A DNA stretch of 64,000 nucleotides. Source: Nostoc sp. UHCC 0926 (GTDB lineage: Bacteria > Cyanobacteriota > Cyanobacteriia > Cyanobacteriales > Nostocaceae). This document shows positions 51,155-60,022 of the stretch, piece by piece. The position numbers and the translations under genes were made by a program. Below the pieces are notes generated by a model. The model was not told the DNA's origin, made no database searches, and saw only the letters and a list, made by a program, of their open reading frames with translations. Where the stretch lies: positions 3,658,001 to 3,722,000 of the forward strand of contig NZ_CP117768.1 of the NCBI RefSeq assembly GCF_028623165.1. The letters run 5' to 3'. The first letter of the stretch is position 1. Every line of letters starts with the position of its first letter.

Positions 51155-52339
51155 TTAAAAATTCTGCTGACAGTATTTATAAGCCGTATAGGCCATAGTC
51201 ACAACCCCGGTAATAATAGCAGATTCATCAACTTCAAATTGGGGATGGTGTAATGGGTGGTTAATGATTCTTTCTTTGTAGCCTACACCCAAGCGAAACA
51301 TCGAACCGGGAGCGTGTTCCAAATACATAGAAAAATCTTCAGATCCAAGGGAGGGTTCGAGTAAAACTTGGACGCGATCGCTACTCCAAGCTTCTTCTGC
51401 GGCTGATTGCAACAATTGCGTCAGGGTGTAATCATTTTGGACGCTAGGTACGCCCTGGCAATAATTGACTTCATACTTTGCCCCGTAAGTATGGCAGATA
51501 TTAGATACAATGTTTTCAATCCAGTTCGGGAGATCGGCACGGGTTTCGGGATGGAGCGATCGCACGGTTCCTAATAACTGCACTTTATCCGCAATTACAT
51601 TCGGCGCTTTGCCACCATTAATCTTCCCTATGCTCAATACTACAGGACGCAAGGCATTTTGTGTCCGGCTGATAGCTTGTTGTAGTGCAGTAATCACTTG
51701 GCAAGCAATCCAAATTGCATCAATTGCCTCATGGGGACGCGCCCCGTGCCCAGATTCTCCCATAATCAGAATCTCTAAATTATCAGAGGCGGCTGTTAAT
51801 GCTCCGTAACGCACACCAATAGATCCTGCGGGTATAGAAGGGAAAACATGAACCCCTAATACAGCCGAGACGTTTTCCATCGCCCCATCTTTCATCATCC
51901 AGTTTGCCCCTTGAGCAATTTCCTCGGCTGGCTGAAATAAAAACCGCACTTTACCACCCAACTCCTCTGCCACTTGAGACAGCACCATCGCTGTTCCTAA
52001 TCCGACTGTGGTGTGGACATCATGACCACAAGCGTGCATAATACCCTCTGCGCCAGAGGCGTATTCCAAATTGGTGCCCTCTTGAATTGGCAAGGCATCC
52101 ATATCGGTACGAATTGCCAATAAACGGTCATTTTGGCTAGTGCCTTGCAGTTCTCCAATGACGCCCGTTTTGCCAATTCCCTCTTGTACATGCAGACCAC
52201 TGGAAGACAAAACACCAGCTACGTAAGCTGCTGTTTGGTACTCCTGACCGCTGAGTTCTGGGTGAGAGTGGATGTGGCGGCGAATTTCAATTAAGCGAGG
52301 CGCTAGTTCTGCTGCTAAGTCTTTAATACGGGTAAGCAT
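51155..52339 (-). CDS. M20-family amidohydrolase
   Basis: This is a zinc-dependent hydrolase of the IAA-amino-acid/hippurate hydrolase group (394 aa). Metal-binding motifs are present: MHACGHDVHTTVGLG, FQPAEEIAQGANWM, LGVHVFPS, and LGSEDFSMY and HHPQFEVDE near the C-terminus. The ATG at 52339 (MLTRIKDLAAELAPRLIEIR) fits the family. The substrate cannot be told. It ends beside the bidirectional terminator. Confidence 0.88.
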   Translation of the reverse strand: MLTRIKDLAAELAPRLIEIRRHIHSHPELSGQEYQTAAYVAGVLSSSGLHVQEGIGKTGVIGELQGTSQNDRLLAIRTDMDALPIQEGTNLEYASGAEGIMHACGHDVHTTVGLGTAMVLSQVAEELGGKVRFLFQPAEEIAQGANWMMKDGAMENVSAVLGVHVFPSIPAGSIGVRYGALTAASDNLEILIMGESGHGARPHEAIDAIWIACQVITALQQAISRTQNALRPVVLSIGKINGGKAPNVIADKVQLLGTVRSLHPETRADLPNWIENIVSNICHTYGAKYEVNYCQGVPSVQNDYTLTQLLQSAAEEAWSSDRVQVLLEPSLGSEDFSMYLEHAPGSMFRLGVGYKERIINHPLHHPQFEVDESAIITGVVTMAYTAYKYCQQNF

Positions 52340-52509
52340 CGATTTAATTAATCTATAGGCTTTTTTCCCATGATAAAGAAATGTTAACAAACAAAATGCT
52401 TTTTGCCATACAACCATAAGTGAAGGATGAAGCAAAGGGGCAGGGGGGAGAAATAATTACTCATGACTTAGGCAGTGAAAACCTGAAACCTTGATCCCCC
52501 CTTAAAAAG

Positions 52510-52696
52510 ACTACTGTGTATACACAAGTCTCTCTCGACGCAATTTATGGTTTATCGAATAGCCCAATCAAACCTAACCCTGCTTTTGCTACGCAAAACC
52601 TGTCCCTCTTCTTGGTAAGGAGAGGGATTAAAGTCAGGACAGGGTGAGGTTTTAAAGGACTTTTACGTAATCGGATAACTTGTGTGTACACAGTAG
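52510..52696. mobile_element. 187-bp MITE with inverted repeats and 9-bp flanking repeat
   Basis: The ends ACTACTGTGTATACACAAGT (52510-52529) and ACTTGTGTGTACACAGTAG (52678-52696) are inverted repeats that match at 18 of 20 positions. CTTAAAAAG is repeated directly outside both ends (52501-52509 and 52697-52705), which fits a 9-bp target duplication. The interior has no ORF; it carries a CCTGTCCCTCTT/AGAGGG...GACAGG hairpin. It sits inside an older hairpin repeat (CCCCCTTAAAAAG...CTTTTTAAGGGGG). Confidence 0.7.
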
Positions 52697-52897
52697 CTTA
52701 AAAAGCAGGGAACCAAAGAGCCAACTTTTTAAGGGGGTTGGCGGATCTCTTGTGCGTAAGTCCTATTCCTAACTCCTAACTCTCTAATGACGCCACTTGC
52801 TTCTCCTAAGGGAGACGCTCTTGCTAGCAAGATCCCCGTAGGAGTACAAGCCGGGGAACCCGGACATCGCAGTGGCTCCCCAATCCCCCATTGCTAA

Positions 52898-53461
52898 TTA
52901 TTTTGAGTAACAGGTTGTGCCTCGAGTATTTTCGGGTTTGAACTCGTTACATTCTCTGGGATTTTGACGTTCTAACGACCAGCCATAGGGCTTGTCCGAG
53001 GTGACAACACCATTAGCTAGAGTTGTTAGTCGAAAGTTAGCCCCTCGAAAATTAGTAAACTGCAATTTGGTATCTTTTAAGTTTGCTGCTTCCAAATTGG
53101 CGCTGATCAAACCGGCATAAGACAGATCAGCATTTTCCAGGGATGCTGATTTCAGATTTGCTCCTGTTAAGGAAGCACCACTGAGATTCGCCGAATTCAG
53201 AATCGCACCTTCTAAATTTGCACCGGTGAGATCGGCATTCGTGAGATTAACTTGAGATAATGTAGCGCTGCTCAAGTCAGCCCCTCGCAAATTTGCTCCA
53301 GTTAGATTCAGTCGAGTTAGGTCAGCACCACTCAAATTACACCGGGGACAGGCACTTGTTGCCTTCAACTGATCCAAGTCTAGCTGATTTAAGGCAAGTG
53401 CCTGCTCTGCAAACCCGAAACAGGCTAACAGGACGACGGTAGCAACAATTTTAAGTTTCAT
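52898..53461 (-). CDS. exported pentapeptide-repeat protein
   Basis: This 187-aa protein has a signal peptide (MKLKIVATVVLLACFGFAEQALA). Pentapeptide repeats A(D/N)Lxx follow, from GADLTRLNLTGANLRGADLS to ANLEAANLKDTKLQFTNFRG, enough for a short right-handed quadrilateral helix. The C-terminal cysteines (PRECNEFKPENTRGTTCYSK) may form a disulfide with CPRC near residue 38. The function of secreted family members in cyanobacteria is unknown. Confidence 0.82.
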   Translation of the reverse strand: MKLKIVATVVLLACFGFAEQALALNQLDLDQLKATSACPRCNLSGADLTRLNLTGANLRGADLSSATLSQVNLTNADLTGANLEGAILNSANLSGASLTGANLKSASLENADLSYAGLISANLEAANLKDTKLQFTNFRGANFRLTTLANGVVTSDKPYGWSLERQNPRECNEFKPENTRGTTCYSK

Positions 53462-53549
53462 ATTTTACAGATATTTACAAAAATGACAATTTACGCACAT
53501 TGCGTAGTGTCATACTTAATAATATGCTTCCCTAAAGAAGAACAGGGAT
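53462..53549. other. short AT-rich gap upstream of the pentapeptide gene
   Basis: This should hold the promoter of the minus-strand pentapeptide gene. No clear boxes were identified. The following 574 bp are the tandem repeat described separately. Confidence 0.3.
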
Positions 53550-53591
53550 GAAGCATTGATTAAGAAGCTGTGAAAATAGTATAAATTCTAA

Positions 53592-53724
53592 TGGTAAGAC
53601 TACTCAAACTGAAATATAGATTATAGAATCGAATCGTAAGCAACTATACCGAACCTTTTATAGACTACCACTTATGTGATCCCCCTAGCTCGATGAAAAA
53701 TACGACTAGGGGGATCTTGTTTTT
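53592..53724 (+). ncRNA. candidate small RNA, unit 1
   Basis: TTGATT (53556-53561) and TATAAA (53580-53585) are spaced by 18 bp, as in a sigma-70 promoter. GATCCCCCTAG (53678-53688) pairs with CTAGGGGGATC and is followed by TTGTTTTT at 53717-53724. The predicted transcript is about 130 nt. No protein-coding potential is seen. Confidence 0.45.
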
Positions 53725-53784
53725 AGGTATTGGGCATGGGGCGAAGCATTGATTAAGAAGCTGTGAAAATAGTATAAATTCTAA

Positions 53785-53917
53785 TGGTAAGACTACTCAA
53801 ACTGAAATATAGATTATAGAATCGAATCGTAAGCAACTATACCGAACCTTTTATAGACTACCACTTATGTGATCCCCCTGGCTCGATGAAAAATGCGACT
53901 AGGGGGATCTTGTTTTT
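53785..53917 (+). ncRNA. candidate small RNA, unit 2
   Basis: Same layout as unit 1, shifted by 193 bp. The stem has CCCCCTGG instead of CCCCCTAG, which keeps the pair as G-U in RNA. The loop differs by one base (ATGCGA instead of ATACGA). Confidence 0.45.
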
Positions 53918-53977
53918 AGGTATTGGGCATGGAGCGAAGCATTGATTAAGAAGGTGTGAAAATAATATAAATTCTAA

Positions 53978-54110
53978 TGGTAAGACTACTCAAACTGAAA
54001 TATAGATTATAGAATCGAATCGTAAGCAACTATACCGAACCTTTTATAGACTACCACTTATGTGATCCCCCTAGCTCGATGAAAAATACGACTAGGGGGA
54101 TCTTGTTTTT
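53978..54110 (+). ncRNA. candidate small RNA, unit 3
   Basis: Same layout, shifted by 386 bp. The promoter region has GAAGGTGTGAAAATAATATAAA instead of GAAGCTG...GTATAAA, changed in the spacer but still with TATAAA. The terminator stem is identical to unit 1. Confidence 0.45.
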
Positions 54111-54180
54111 AGGTATTGGGCATTGATTATTTCTCCCTCATTTCCCTCATCTCCCTCATCCTCCTGTGCCCCTGCCTTAT

Positions 54181-55941
54181 TCACCGCCAACCTAAAAAGC
54201 GCAATCCAGGCACAATTAGGTAGTAACTCACTCCTAACCAGAAGCTGATCAAGAAGCCCAGAGAACCAAAAAAAGTCAGAGGTAAGTATAACTCTGACCA
54301 GGCTGGTTGACTAGAAAATTGGAAGATCGGAGGTGCTAACCTCAAAAGAATCAAAACTGCATAGGCGATCGCACTGCCAAAGGCAGCGAACACAGCGTAC
54401 ACTATGTGATGGCTGCGAAGACCTAAACTCAAGGTGAGTAGGCAAACTGCCACTAAAATCACTGCCACTAAGCCCTCGCCGCTGTCTTTTGGTGTGATTA
54501 ATTGCAAAATCAACCAGCCGAAGCCATAGCTAATCATGCCCATCAGCGACGCCACTAAAAAGCGCCGCCGTTGACCAAAACACCCAGATACTGTTAGTCC
54601 CCATGCGGTTCCCCAGCCTGCGGCGACGAACACCAAAATATCTGCCCCGAAGACAGGTTGAGTATTTGGCACTAATTGGTTTAGCTGACTCAAAATCAAT
54701 TCCACAACCTGACGACCCAAGCTAGTGTGATATGCCAAAATAAAACCAGCGATCGCACCAAAACAAGCGCCGATACTAGTCAGGATCATCGCCCAAATCG
54801 TCGCTAAACAAGCTTGGAAAGTTTTGATGATTGCCTGAGCGATAAAAATAACAATTTTGGTTACAGCTTGGCTAAAGTTAGCTAAAGCTTGTTTAATAGC
54901 TTGTGTTAGTAGTCTAAATCTCTGGGAAGCTTGCGTTGAGGCTTGCTTAACGTTGTTCCGTAGTTGGGAAAATAACCCTGGCGGCGGTAATGGTCGAGAA
55001 ATCTTCGCCAACCGTTTTTGAATCATAGCTGCATTTGCTGGACGCGATCGCACATCCTCCTGCACCATCTCATCAAGCAAAGAAGCTAGTTGCGGGTTGA
55101 CATTTACCGCAGTTCGCCAGCGCAATTTCCCCGTTTGCTGATCTTCCAACTCTAACGGGTATTTGCCTGTTAGTAATTCAATCACCGTTCGACCGAGGGC
55201 ATAAAAATCGGCACTTGGCCCGACAATACCTCCAGTCACTTGTTCTGGTGGACTGTAGCCAGAAGAAAATAATCGGGTGGAACTAGAGTGAGAACGTAGC
55301 TTAGAGGCGCTAAACTGTTTTGCCCCTCCAAAATCAATTAGTACCACGCGATCGCCCTCTGTTTGCCCTTGAAGCGGGGTTACAGATGGCGAAGAGGTTC
55401 CCAACATTAAATTAGAAGGTTTGATATCGCGGTGAATAATCTGACGTTTATGTAATTCCTGTAAAATCTGTACAGCTTGGGCGAACCAGTTTAAAACCAA
55501 ATCCTCTGGACACCCTTGGGGAAACTTTTTTAATATCTCCTCTAAAGTCCGCCCATTGATTTTTTCCATTACCAGACAAGGCAGTTGGTGTGGTTTGGGA
55601 TTAAACAATTTTACGTGAAAATACCCATCGGCATCAACTCTGGGGACGCCTGGATGCTGCAAGCTAGATAAAACTGCCGCCTCTTGGGTAAATAATTCCA
55701 GTGCCTTTGGTGAATCTTCTACCAACACTTTCAGCACTTTTTCGGTTTGAGTTTTTTCATCCCAAACCGTGTAAATTTGAGCAAATCCTCCCGACCCCAA
55801 GGGCTGAAGTGGAACATAGCGGTCTAACAACTCTAGCGGTGCGCCACAGCTGTTACAAAATTTGTTTCCCCAAGGCTGAGGATAAGGACGTTGACAATCA
55901 GGATTTATGCAGTGAACCGCACTCTGAGTGATGTGGGACAC
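54181..55941 (-). CDS. membrane serine/threonine protein kinase with zinc ribbon
   Basis: This 586-aa kinase has an N-terminal C4 zinc ribbon (C11, C16, C29, C32). The kinase domain spans about 45-320: P-loop LGSGGFAQIY, K71, HRDIKPSN at 170-177, DFGGAK from 203. About six C-terminal hydrophobic segments follow (for example IGACFGAIAGFILAY, VLILLRLAPPIF). This combination is common in cyanobacterial Hanks-type kinases. Targets are unknown. The three tandem units lie just downstream. Confidence 0.88.
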   Translation of the reverse strand: MSHITQSAVHCINPDCQRPYPQPWGNKFCNSCGAPLELLDRYVPLQPLGSGGFAQIYTVWDEKTQTEKVLKVLVEDSPKALELFTQEAAVLSSLQHPGVPRVDADGYFHVKLFNPKPHQLPCLVMEKINGRTLEEILKKFPQGCPEDLVLNWFAQAVQILQELHKRQIIHRDIKPSNLMLGTSSPSVTPLQGQTEGDRVVLIDFGGAKQFSASKLRSHSSSTRLFSSGYSPPEQVTGGIVGPSADFYALGRTVIELLTGKYPLELEDQQTGKLRWRTAVNVNPQLASLLDEMVQEDVRSRPANAAMIQKRLAKISRPLPPPGLFSQLRNNVKQASTQASQRFRLLTQAIKQALANFSQAVTKIVIFIAQAIIKTFQACLATIWAMILTSIGACFGAIAGFILAYHTSLGRQVVELILSQLNQLVPNTQPVFGADILVFVAAGWGTAWGLTVSGCFGQRRRFLVASLMGMISYGFGWLILQLITPKDSGEGLVAVILVAVCLLTLSLGLRSHHIVYAVFAAFGSAIAYAVLILLRLAPPIFQFSSQPAWSELYLPLTFFGSLGFLISFWLGVSYYLIVPGLRFLGWR

Positions 55942-56014
55942 AACCGCTACAATACAAAGGCTGAGTTGATTTTAGCGTTTCTTTAGGTTTCCTGATTTTA
56001 AAATAGGTAAAAGG

Positions 56015-56039
56015 AAAACCCTCATAAAATCTATGAGGG
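56015..56039 (-). terminator. intrinsic terminator after rpsU
   Basis: CCCTCATA and TATGAGGG pair around a five-base loop (56019-56039), followed on the minus strand by TTTT. It lies 26 bp beyond the rpsU stop. Confidence 0.8.
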
Positions 56040-56064
56040 CATTCGTTTATATGTATGTCAGTCC

Positions 56065-56253
56065 TTAATTACGAAAACTTCTCTTACTCTGTCTGTGCTT
56101 GGCAACTTCTTTGCGCTTGCGTTTTTCTAAGGGCGTTTCAAAATGACGATGTTTTCTCATGTCTGGAAAAATTCCAGCCTTGGAAACTTCTCGCTTAAAT
56201 CGTCGTAAGGCTGACTCAATGTGTTCATTGTCACCTACAATTACTTGGGTCAT
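56065..56253 (-). CDS. rpsU: 30S ribosomal protein bS21
   Basis: bS21 belongs to the platform of the small ribosomal subunit and helps initiation. The 62 residues begin [20 protein letters not shown] and [18 protein letters not shown] sequence, with the basic C-terminus [12 protein letters not shown]. It lies 112 bp after the RNA-binding protein gene, an arrangement known for cold-induced rbp-rpsU pairs in Anabaena. Confidence 0.97.
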   Translation of the reverse strand: MTQVIVGDNEHIESALRRFKREVSKAGIFPDMRKHRHFETPLEKRKRKEVAKHRQSKRSFRN

Positions 56254-56306
56254 TATTTCTCCTACTAAGTTGACTTCATCAATAGCTATGCAGGCAGTAG
56301 CAGTAC

Positions 56307-56331
56307 AAAAAAAAGACAGACTCTTTGTCTG
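56307..56331 (-). terminator. intergenic terminator between rbp and rpsU
   Basis: On the minus strand CAGAC pairs with GTCTG (56317-56321 and 56327-56331), followed by T8. Most transcripts may end here, with readthrough into rpsU. This would fit separate regulation of the two genes. Confidence 0.7.
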
Positions 56332-56365
56332 ACCTTAAGACTCTTGGTAAATTTTTTTTCCAAGG

Positions 56366-56686
56366 TTAGTAGCGGGAGCGTCCGCCACCGCCACCGCCGT
56401 ATCCTCCTCGGTTACCACCAAACGAACCTCTATCACCTCTGTCTTCTTTAGGTTTAGCCTTATTCACTTTCAGGTCACGACCCATCCACTCAGCACCGTC
56501 TAGAGCTTCAATGGCAGCTGTTTCTTCGGCTTCAGTTCCCATTTCCACAAAAGCAAAGCCTCGTGGACGACCAGTTTCACGGTCAGTAGGTACTTGAACC
56601 CGCTTTACAGTACCATATTCTGCAAAAATACCACTTAAATCCTCTTGTGTAACGTCATAAGAGAGGTTACCTACATAAATTGACAT
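56366..56686 (-). CDS. rbp: RRM-type RNA-binding protein
   Basis: This 106-aa glycine-rich RNA-binding protein has RNP-2 (IYVGNLSY) and RNP-1 (RGFAFVEM) motifs of the RNA recognition motif. A C-terminal RGG-like tail GGNRGGYGGGGGGRSRY follows. Cyanobacterial Rbp proteins are usually cold-induced. The start MSIYVGNLSYDVTQEDLSGI is clear, and rpsU follows. Confidence 0.94.
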   Translation of the reverse strand: MSIYVGNLSYDVTQEDLSGIFAEYGTVKRVQVPTDRETGRPRGFAFVEMGTEAEETAAIEALDGAEWMGRDLKVNKAKPKEDRGDRGSFGGNRGGYGGGGGGRSRY

Positions 56687-57520
56687 CGATTCTCTCCAAA
56701 ATCATCACTGTGTAGAGATTTTAATTTCTCTGAGAAGTCTGTAAATACTAAAAGGAAAAAGCCCTTCAATACTAAAACCAAAGACATCACCGAATTAACT
56801 CTCCTAAATCTAGGATGACATAGGAGACAACTCTCTGCATCCGGTAGATAGTTAACCAGTGATGCGATCGCGTAGGTGCGATCGCCTCCCCCCACCTACC
56901 CTAAGTACAGCCCATTGCAAAAAAGGTTTGGAAATGCAAGAAGATAAATTCTGTAGGGTGATAAAGGAAATCAGACATGGAGGGGCGCATCTTTAATATC
57001 CGAATTGAACGTTTGACTGCATTAACCATGAAGCATTACTCCCAAATTTTAATATGAAAGGCAAAGTCAGGCAACAAATAAAGCCTATGTCGGCTTGTAC
57101 TTCTTTGGATAACCCGCGATCAAAGCAACTGCGATCACGTACCTGCCGTAGGTAATCAGGCAGCGATCGCACTAAGAGCAAGCGAATTTAAACGCGATAA
57201 CAATTCTATTGGACTTTGGACAAATAAAAAATCTTAGCGTCAAATCCAAATCATAAATCGCCTCAGTTCGTTTTTGAACTTAAGAAAATCTCATCTACTT
57301 ACATAAATTTACGCAGCAGTCGATGTTTGGGGTATTTATTTTGACTATGGGATGCTTCAATCGCTACCCGTTGCTTCAATCCCACCAGAAAGTTCCTGTG
57401 GTAGCGCTTTGGCAAATTCCGTGATTAGCCTTGATAAAATCTAATAAATAATTAGGTCGGAATGAAATCGTCAAATCCCTAAACCACAGAATAAAATTCT
57501 CTAGCTTTAGATTACTATAA
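56687..57520. other. long leader and repeat region upstream of rbp
   Basis: No gene is convincing in these 834 bp. Near the gene, a long leader may carry the cold-regulation elements known for rbp genes. GCGATCGC octamers lie at about 56875-56882 and 57164-57171. A frame at 57376-57573 has no homologue and no promoter; it was not called. Confidence 0.4.
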
Positions 57521-58168
57521 TTAGGAGTTATATTTTCGATATATCTCTTTTTCAAGTTCCAGCTTTTCTTCATCTATTCGTATTATCATGTCATCTTCTT
57601 CTCCATCTTCATATGGGATAAGTTGATATAAACCCAACTCACAACACTCTGCAATTACAGATATCATGCTGGTGAGATTGTTATATACTCTTAATGGATT
57701 ATCAATAAAAATATAATCGACAACATAAATTGGAGATGGATCGAGATCGCCAACTATATATAAAATTGTTTTGTTCTCGAATGAGGCAATAGGAAACCAT
57801 TTTTGATCCCATGCTTTATAATTATCATATGGCTTATTCATCATAATTGATTGTGCAAGTTGCCATAAATCATGATAATTTGAAACTGATTCTTGTAAAG
57901 TATAGAATGGAATAGGTGAATCACTCATAAATTGGTCAGGAAACAAAAAATAGAGTGGTAGATAGCCATTGTTATAACCAAGATCGGCGGTTCCATTACG
58001 CCATTGATAAAGCTCGTATACTTCTTCGGATAACCTGAATGGTAAATCCTTAGTAATTTCATCAATTTGCTGGCGAGTTAAACCTGGATTGTAACAATCA
58101 AAGAATTCAACATTAGTGGATTTTAACCAATTGAAAATATATTGAAGTTCATCCGTAAGTTCAGACAT
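57521..58168 (-). CDS. SMI1/KNR4 family protein
   Basis: This 215-aa acidic protein shows the SMI1/KNR4 pattern: LTRQQIDEITKDLPFRLSEE, VYELYQWRNGTADLGYNNGY, FPIASFENKTILYIVGD. Bacterial members often serve as immunity proteins to polymorphic toxins, but no toxin lies beside it, so the role here is open. It begins MSELTDELQYIFNWL and is transcribed alone. Confidence 0.82.
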   Translation of the reverse strand: MSELTDELQYIFNWLKSTNVEFFDCYNPGLTRQQIDEITKDLPFRLSEEVYELYQWRNGTADLGYNNGYLPLYFLFPDQFMSDSPIPFYTLQESVSNYHDLWQLAQSIMMNKPYDNYKAWDQKWFPIASFENKTILYIVGDLDPSPIYVVDYIFIDNPLRVYNNLTSMISVIAECCELGLYQLIPYEDGEEDDMIIRIDEEKLELEKEIYRKYNS

Positions 58169-58213
58169 TTCACTAACATCATTTAGTGATTAAAGACAAA
58201 AGTATTTTCAACT

Positions 58214-58318
58214 ATAGCGGTTCTCGCTTGAGTGAGGTACAATAACCCCACCCCTAAGCCCCTAAAAGCAAACGAGGAGGGGACAATGATGTATCTCATG
58301 TGATTAGGAAACGCTATA
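58214..58318. mobile_element. 105-bp TA-flanked inverted-repeat element
   Basis: TATAGCGGTTC at 58214 mirrors GAAACGCTATA ending at 58318. Inner GAGGTAC/GTATCTC blocks add to the imperfect inverted repeats. TA at each edge fits an IS630/Tc1-type MITE. The middle is rich in CCCCACCCC, and there is no ORF. Confidence 0.45.
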
Positions 58319-58604
58319 AGCCAAGTTGCGGTTTATCATCATCGCTATCTACCTGAAGTTATAAATTATTTTGTCTCAAGATAGAACAATATAATGATAC
58401 CTTTCCCTCTTTTGGATATTACTTGAATTCTCAAAGATGAATTTAACCTTTAAATAACTATGTACAACGGGCACAAATATTTGTCATAAAAACATCGTCA
58501 GATAGAAGAATTAAAAGTTGTCTAAAAGTAATCTATAACCATTGCATCGCTTTTCGAGCAAGCAACAACTAATCACTAACTAACATACTTTAAGAATAAA
58601 GAAT

Positions 58605-58787
58605 ATGAGTATCGAAGATAAAGCCAAAGCTTTTGCTAAAAACGTTGAAGGTAAAGTACAAGAGGCGGTTGGCGAAGTAACTGGCGATCCTAAAGATAAA
58701 GCTGAAGGTAAAGCTAAACAGGCTGAAGCCCAAGTCCGCCATACTGCTGAAAATATCAAAGATGAAGTCAAAAAGACTTTAGAATAG
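58605..58787 (+). CDS. CsbD-family stress protein
   Basis: This 60-aa protein has lysine/alanine-rich repeats typical of CsbD: KNVEGKVQEAVGEVTGDPKD then KAEGKAKQAEAQVRHTAENI. It is predicted mostly helical or disordered in isolation. CsbD-like proteins accumulate under general stress; function unknown. The gene stands alone with a terminator downstream. Confidence 0.92.
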   Translation: MSIEDKAKAFAKNVEGKVQEAVGEVTGDPKDKAEGKAKQAEAQVRHTAENIKDEVKKTLE

Positions 58788-58823
58788 TACAGGCGGAAGT
58801 TTCCCTACCTTTAACAAGTTACT

Positions 58824-58857
58824 CAAGTAGGGGCAATTCATGAATTGCCCCTACTTG
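58824..58857. repeat. 34-bp perfect palindrome
   Basis: CAAGTAGGGGCAATTCA is followed at once by its reverse complement. It is a relative of the palindrome at 39746, with the same AATTCATGAATT centre, and lies 37 bp after csbD. There is no T-tract. Confidence 0.8.
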
Positions 58858-58923
58858 TCTAGTTAATTGAGATTTTAGCTGGATTTATGCCGTACTGTAC
58901 TAGGTGGAAATTTATTTAGAAAG

Positions 58924-58959
58924 AAGGTTCAGTAAATAATTATTTACTAAACCTTTTTT
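58924..58959 (+). terminator. intrinsic terminator downstream of csbD
   Basis: AAGGTT...AGTAAATAAT pairs with ATTATTTACT...AACCTT apart from one mismatch, followed by TTTTTT. It reads on the plus strand and lies 137 bp after csbD. Confidence 0.65.
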
Positions 58960-59008
58960 ATTTATTAAATCTATGTTTTACCTGATAAATGTTTATGGAA
59001 CAATACTT

Positions 59009-60022
59009 CTATAAACAATCCAAAAATTTAATCATTTCATATAACGAATGATGAGTGTATACACTCTGGCTGTTTGTGATTTTCCAAAAAACTTGTTTAG
59101 ATTTTGTTATCACTTCTACCGAGATTGGTAAGCTATTTTTATTTTGATTAACTTGGAAGCCTGCACGTTTTAAAGCACGAATAGTCCACACAGACGCAAT
59201 CCCCTCGCCGATAAAATTAATTTCTCCTTTGTAGGATGTATAGAGATTAAATTCACCAGAAGCAACATCAAACTCTACACCTTCACTACGGAAAGTATCA
59301 GCAAATGCACCATTCAATACCAAATCTTCCGGTGCACCAACGTGTAAAAGACCATTAGTTGATAATAGCCAAACTTTATCTGCAATCCGCAAAGCTAAAT
59401 CTAAATCATGGGTAGAAAGGAGAATTGCTTGATTAGTTTCCCGTACTAACTGGCGCAACAATTGCATAATTTCTACCCGTCGCGGTAAATCGAGAAATGC
59501 TGTTGGCTCATCAAGTAACATAACAATAGGTGATTGAGCCAAAGCACGCGCAATCATAATTTTTTGACGTTCACCATCACTTAATTCGCTAACTTGGCGT
59601 TGTGCTAAGTGTACTGCTCCTACAGATTTAATTGCCCAAAGTACTATAGCTTCATCTTTGGGTGTCAAATTTCCCCACCAGTCAGTGTAAGGATATCGCC
59701 CCAAACTCACCAAGGTGTAGGCTGATAGCATTCCCACATCAACTTTCTCAGTGAGTACCAAACTCAGACGTTTTGCTAATTCTTGTGGTTTTAAATGATA
59801 TATGTTTTCTCCCAAGAGTCGCACTTGGCCTGCTATGGGTGGTTGCATTCCGGCGAGCGATCGCAGTAATGTAGATTTACCCGCACCATTGGGGCCAAGT
59901 AAACAAACCAGTTCCCCAACTAAGAGAGATAGAGAAATATCCGATGCAACACACCGAACAGTTTTTCGGGATGTCTTGTAACCAATAGTCAGGTTGTGAG
60001 TTGTTAAAATCGCATCATTCAT
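59009..60022 (-). CDS. cobalamin/iron-type ABC transporter ATPase (BtuD-like)
   Basis: This 337-aa ATPase has Walker A GPNGAGKST, signature LSDGERQK, Walker B VMLLDEPT and an H-loop STHD. About 80 C-terminal residues beyond the core (GEINFIGEGIASVWTIRAL) are an added domain. It overlaps the permease gene by 4 bp. Being third in an operon behind a cobalamin riboswitch, it is most likely the ATPase of corrinoid uptake. Confidence 0.88.
   Translation of the reverse strand: MNDAILTTHNLTIGYKTSRKTVRCVASDISLSLLVGELVCLLGPNGAGKSTLLRSLAGMQPPIAGQVRLLGENIYHLKPQELAKRLSLVLTEKVDVGMLSAYTLVSLGRYPYTDWWGNLTPKDEAIVLWAIKSVGAVHLAQRQVSELSDGERQKIMIARALAQSPIVMLLDEPTAFLDLPRRVEIMQLLRQLVRETNQAILLSTHDLDLALRIADKVWLLSTNGLLHVGAPEDLVLNGAFADTFRSEGVEFDVASGEFNLYTSYKGEINFIGEGIASVWTIRALKRAGFQVNQNKNSLPISVEVITKSKQVFWKITNSQSVYTHHSLYEMIKFLDCL

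Larger units (their letters stand above)
53550..54123. repeat. three tandem 193-bp units
   Basis: Three almost identical copies start at 53550, 53743 and 53936 (GAAGCATTGATTAAGAAG), with an exact period of 193 bp; the last ends at about 54123. Only a few substitutions distinguish them. Each holds promoter-like TTGATT/TATAAA boxes and a GATCCCCCTAG hairpin with a T-tract, but no ORF beyond 12 codons. They lie between the pentapeptide and kinase genes. Confidence 0.9.

Noticed and set aside
53584..53630. Short frames in the 193-bp units (starting ATGGTAAGACTACTC)
   Set aside because: Only 11 codons, no Shine-Dalgarno sequence.
57355..57400. TGCTTCAAT repeats resembling a CRISPR repeat end
   Set aside because: Only two short, irregular copies; no spacers or cas genes.
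57376..57573. 65-aa frame downstream of the SMI1/KNR4 gene
   Set aside because: It overlaps that gene in another frame and has no recognisable domain; a toxin remnant cannot be shown.
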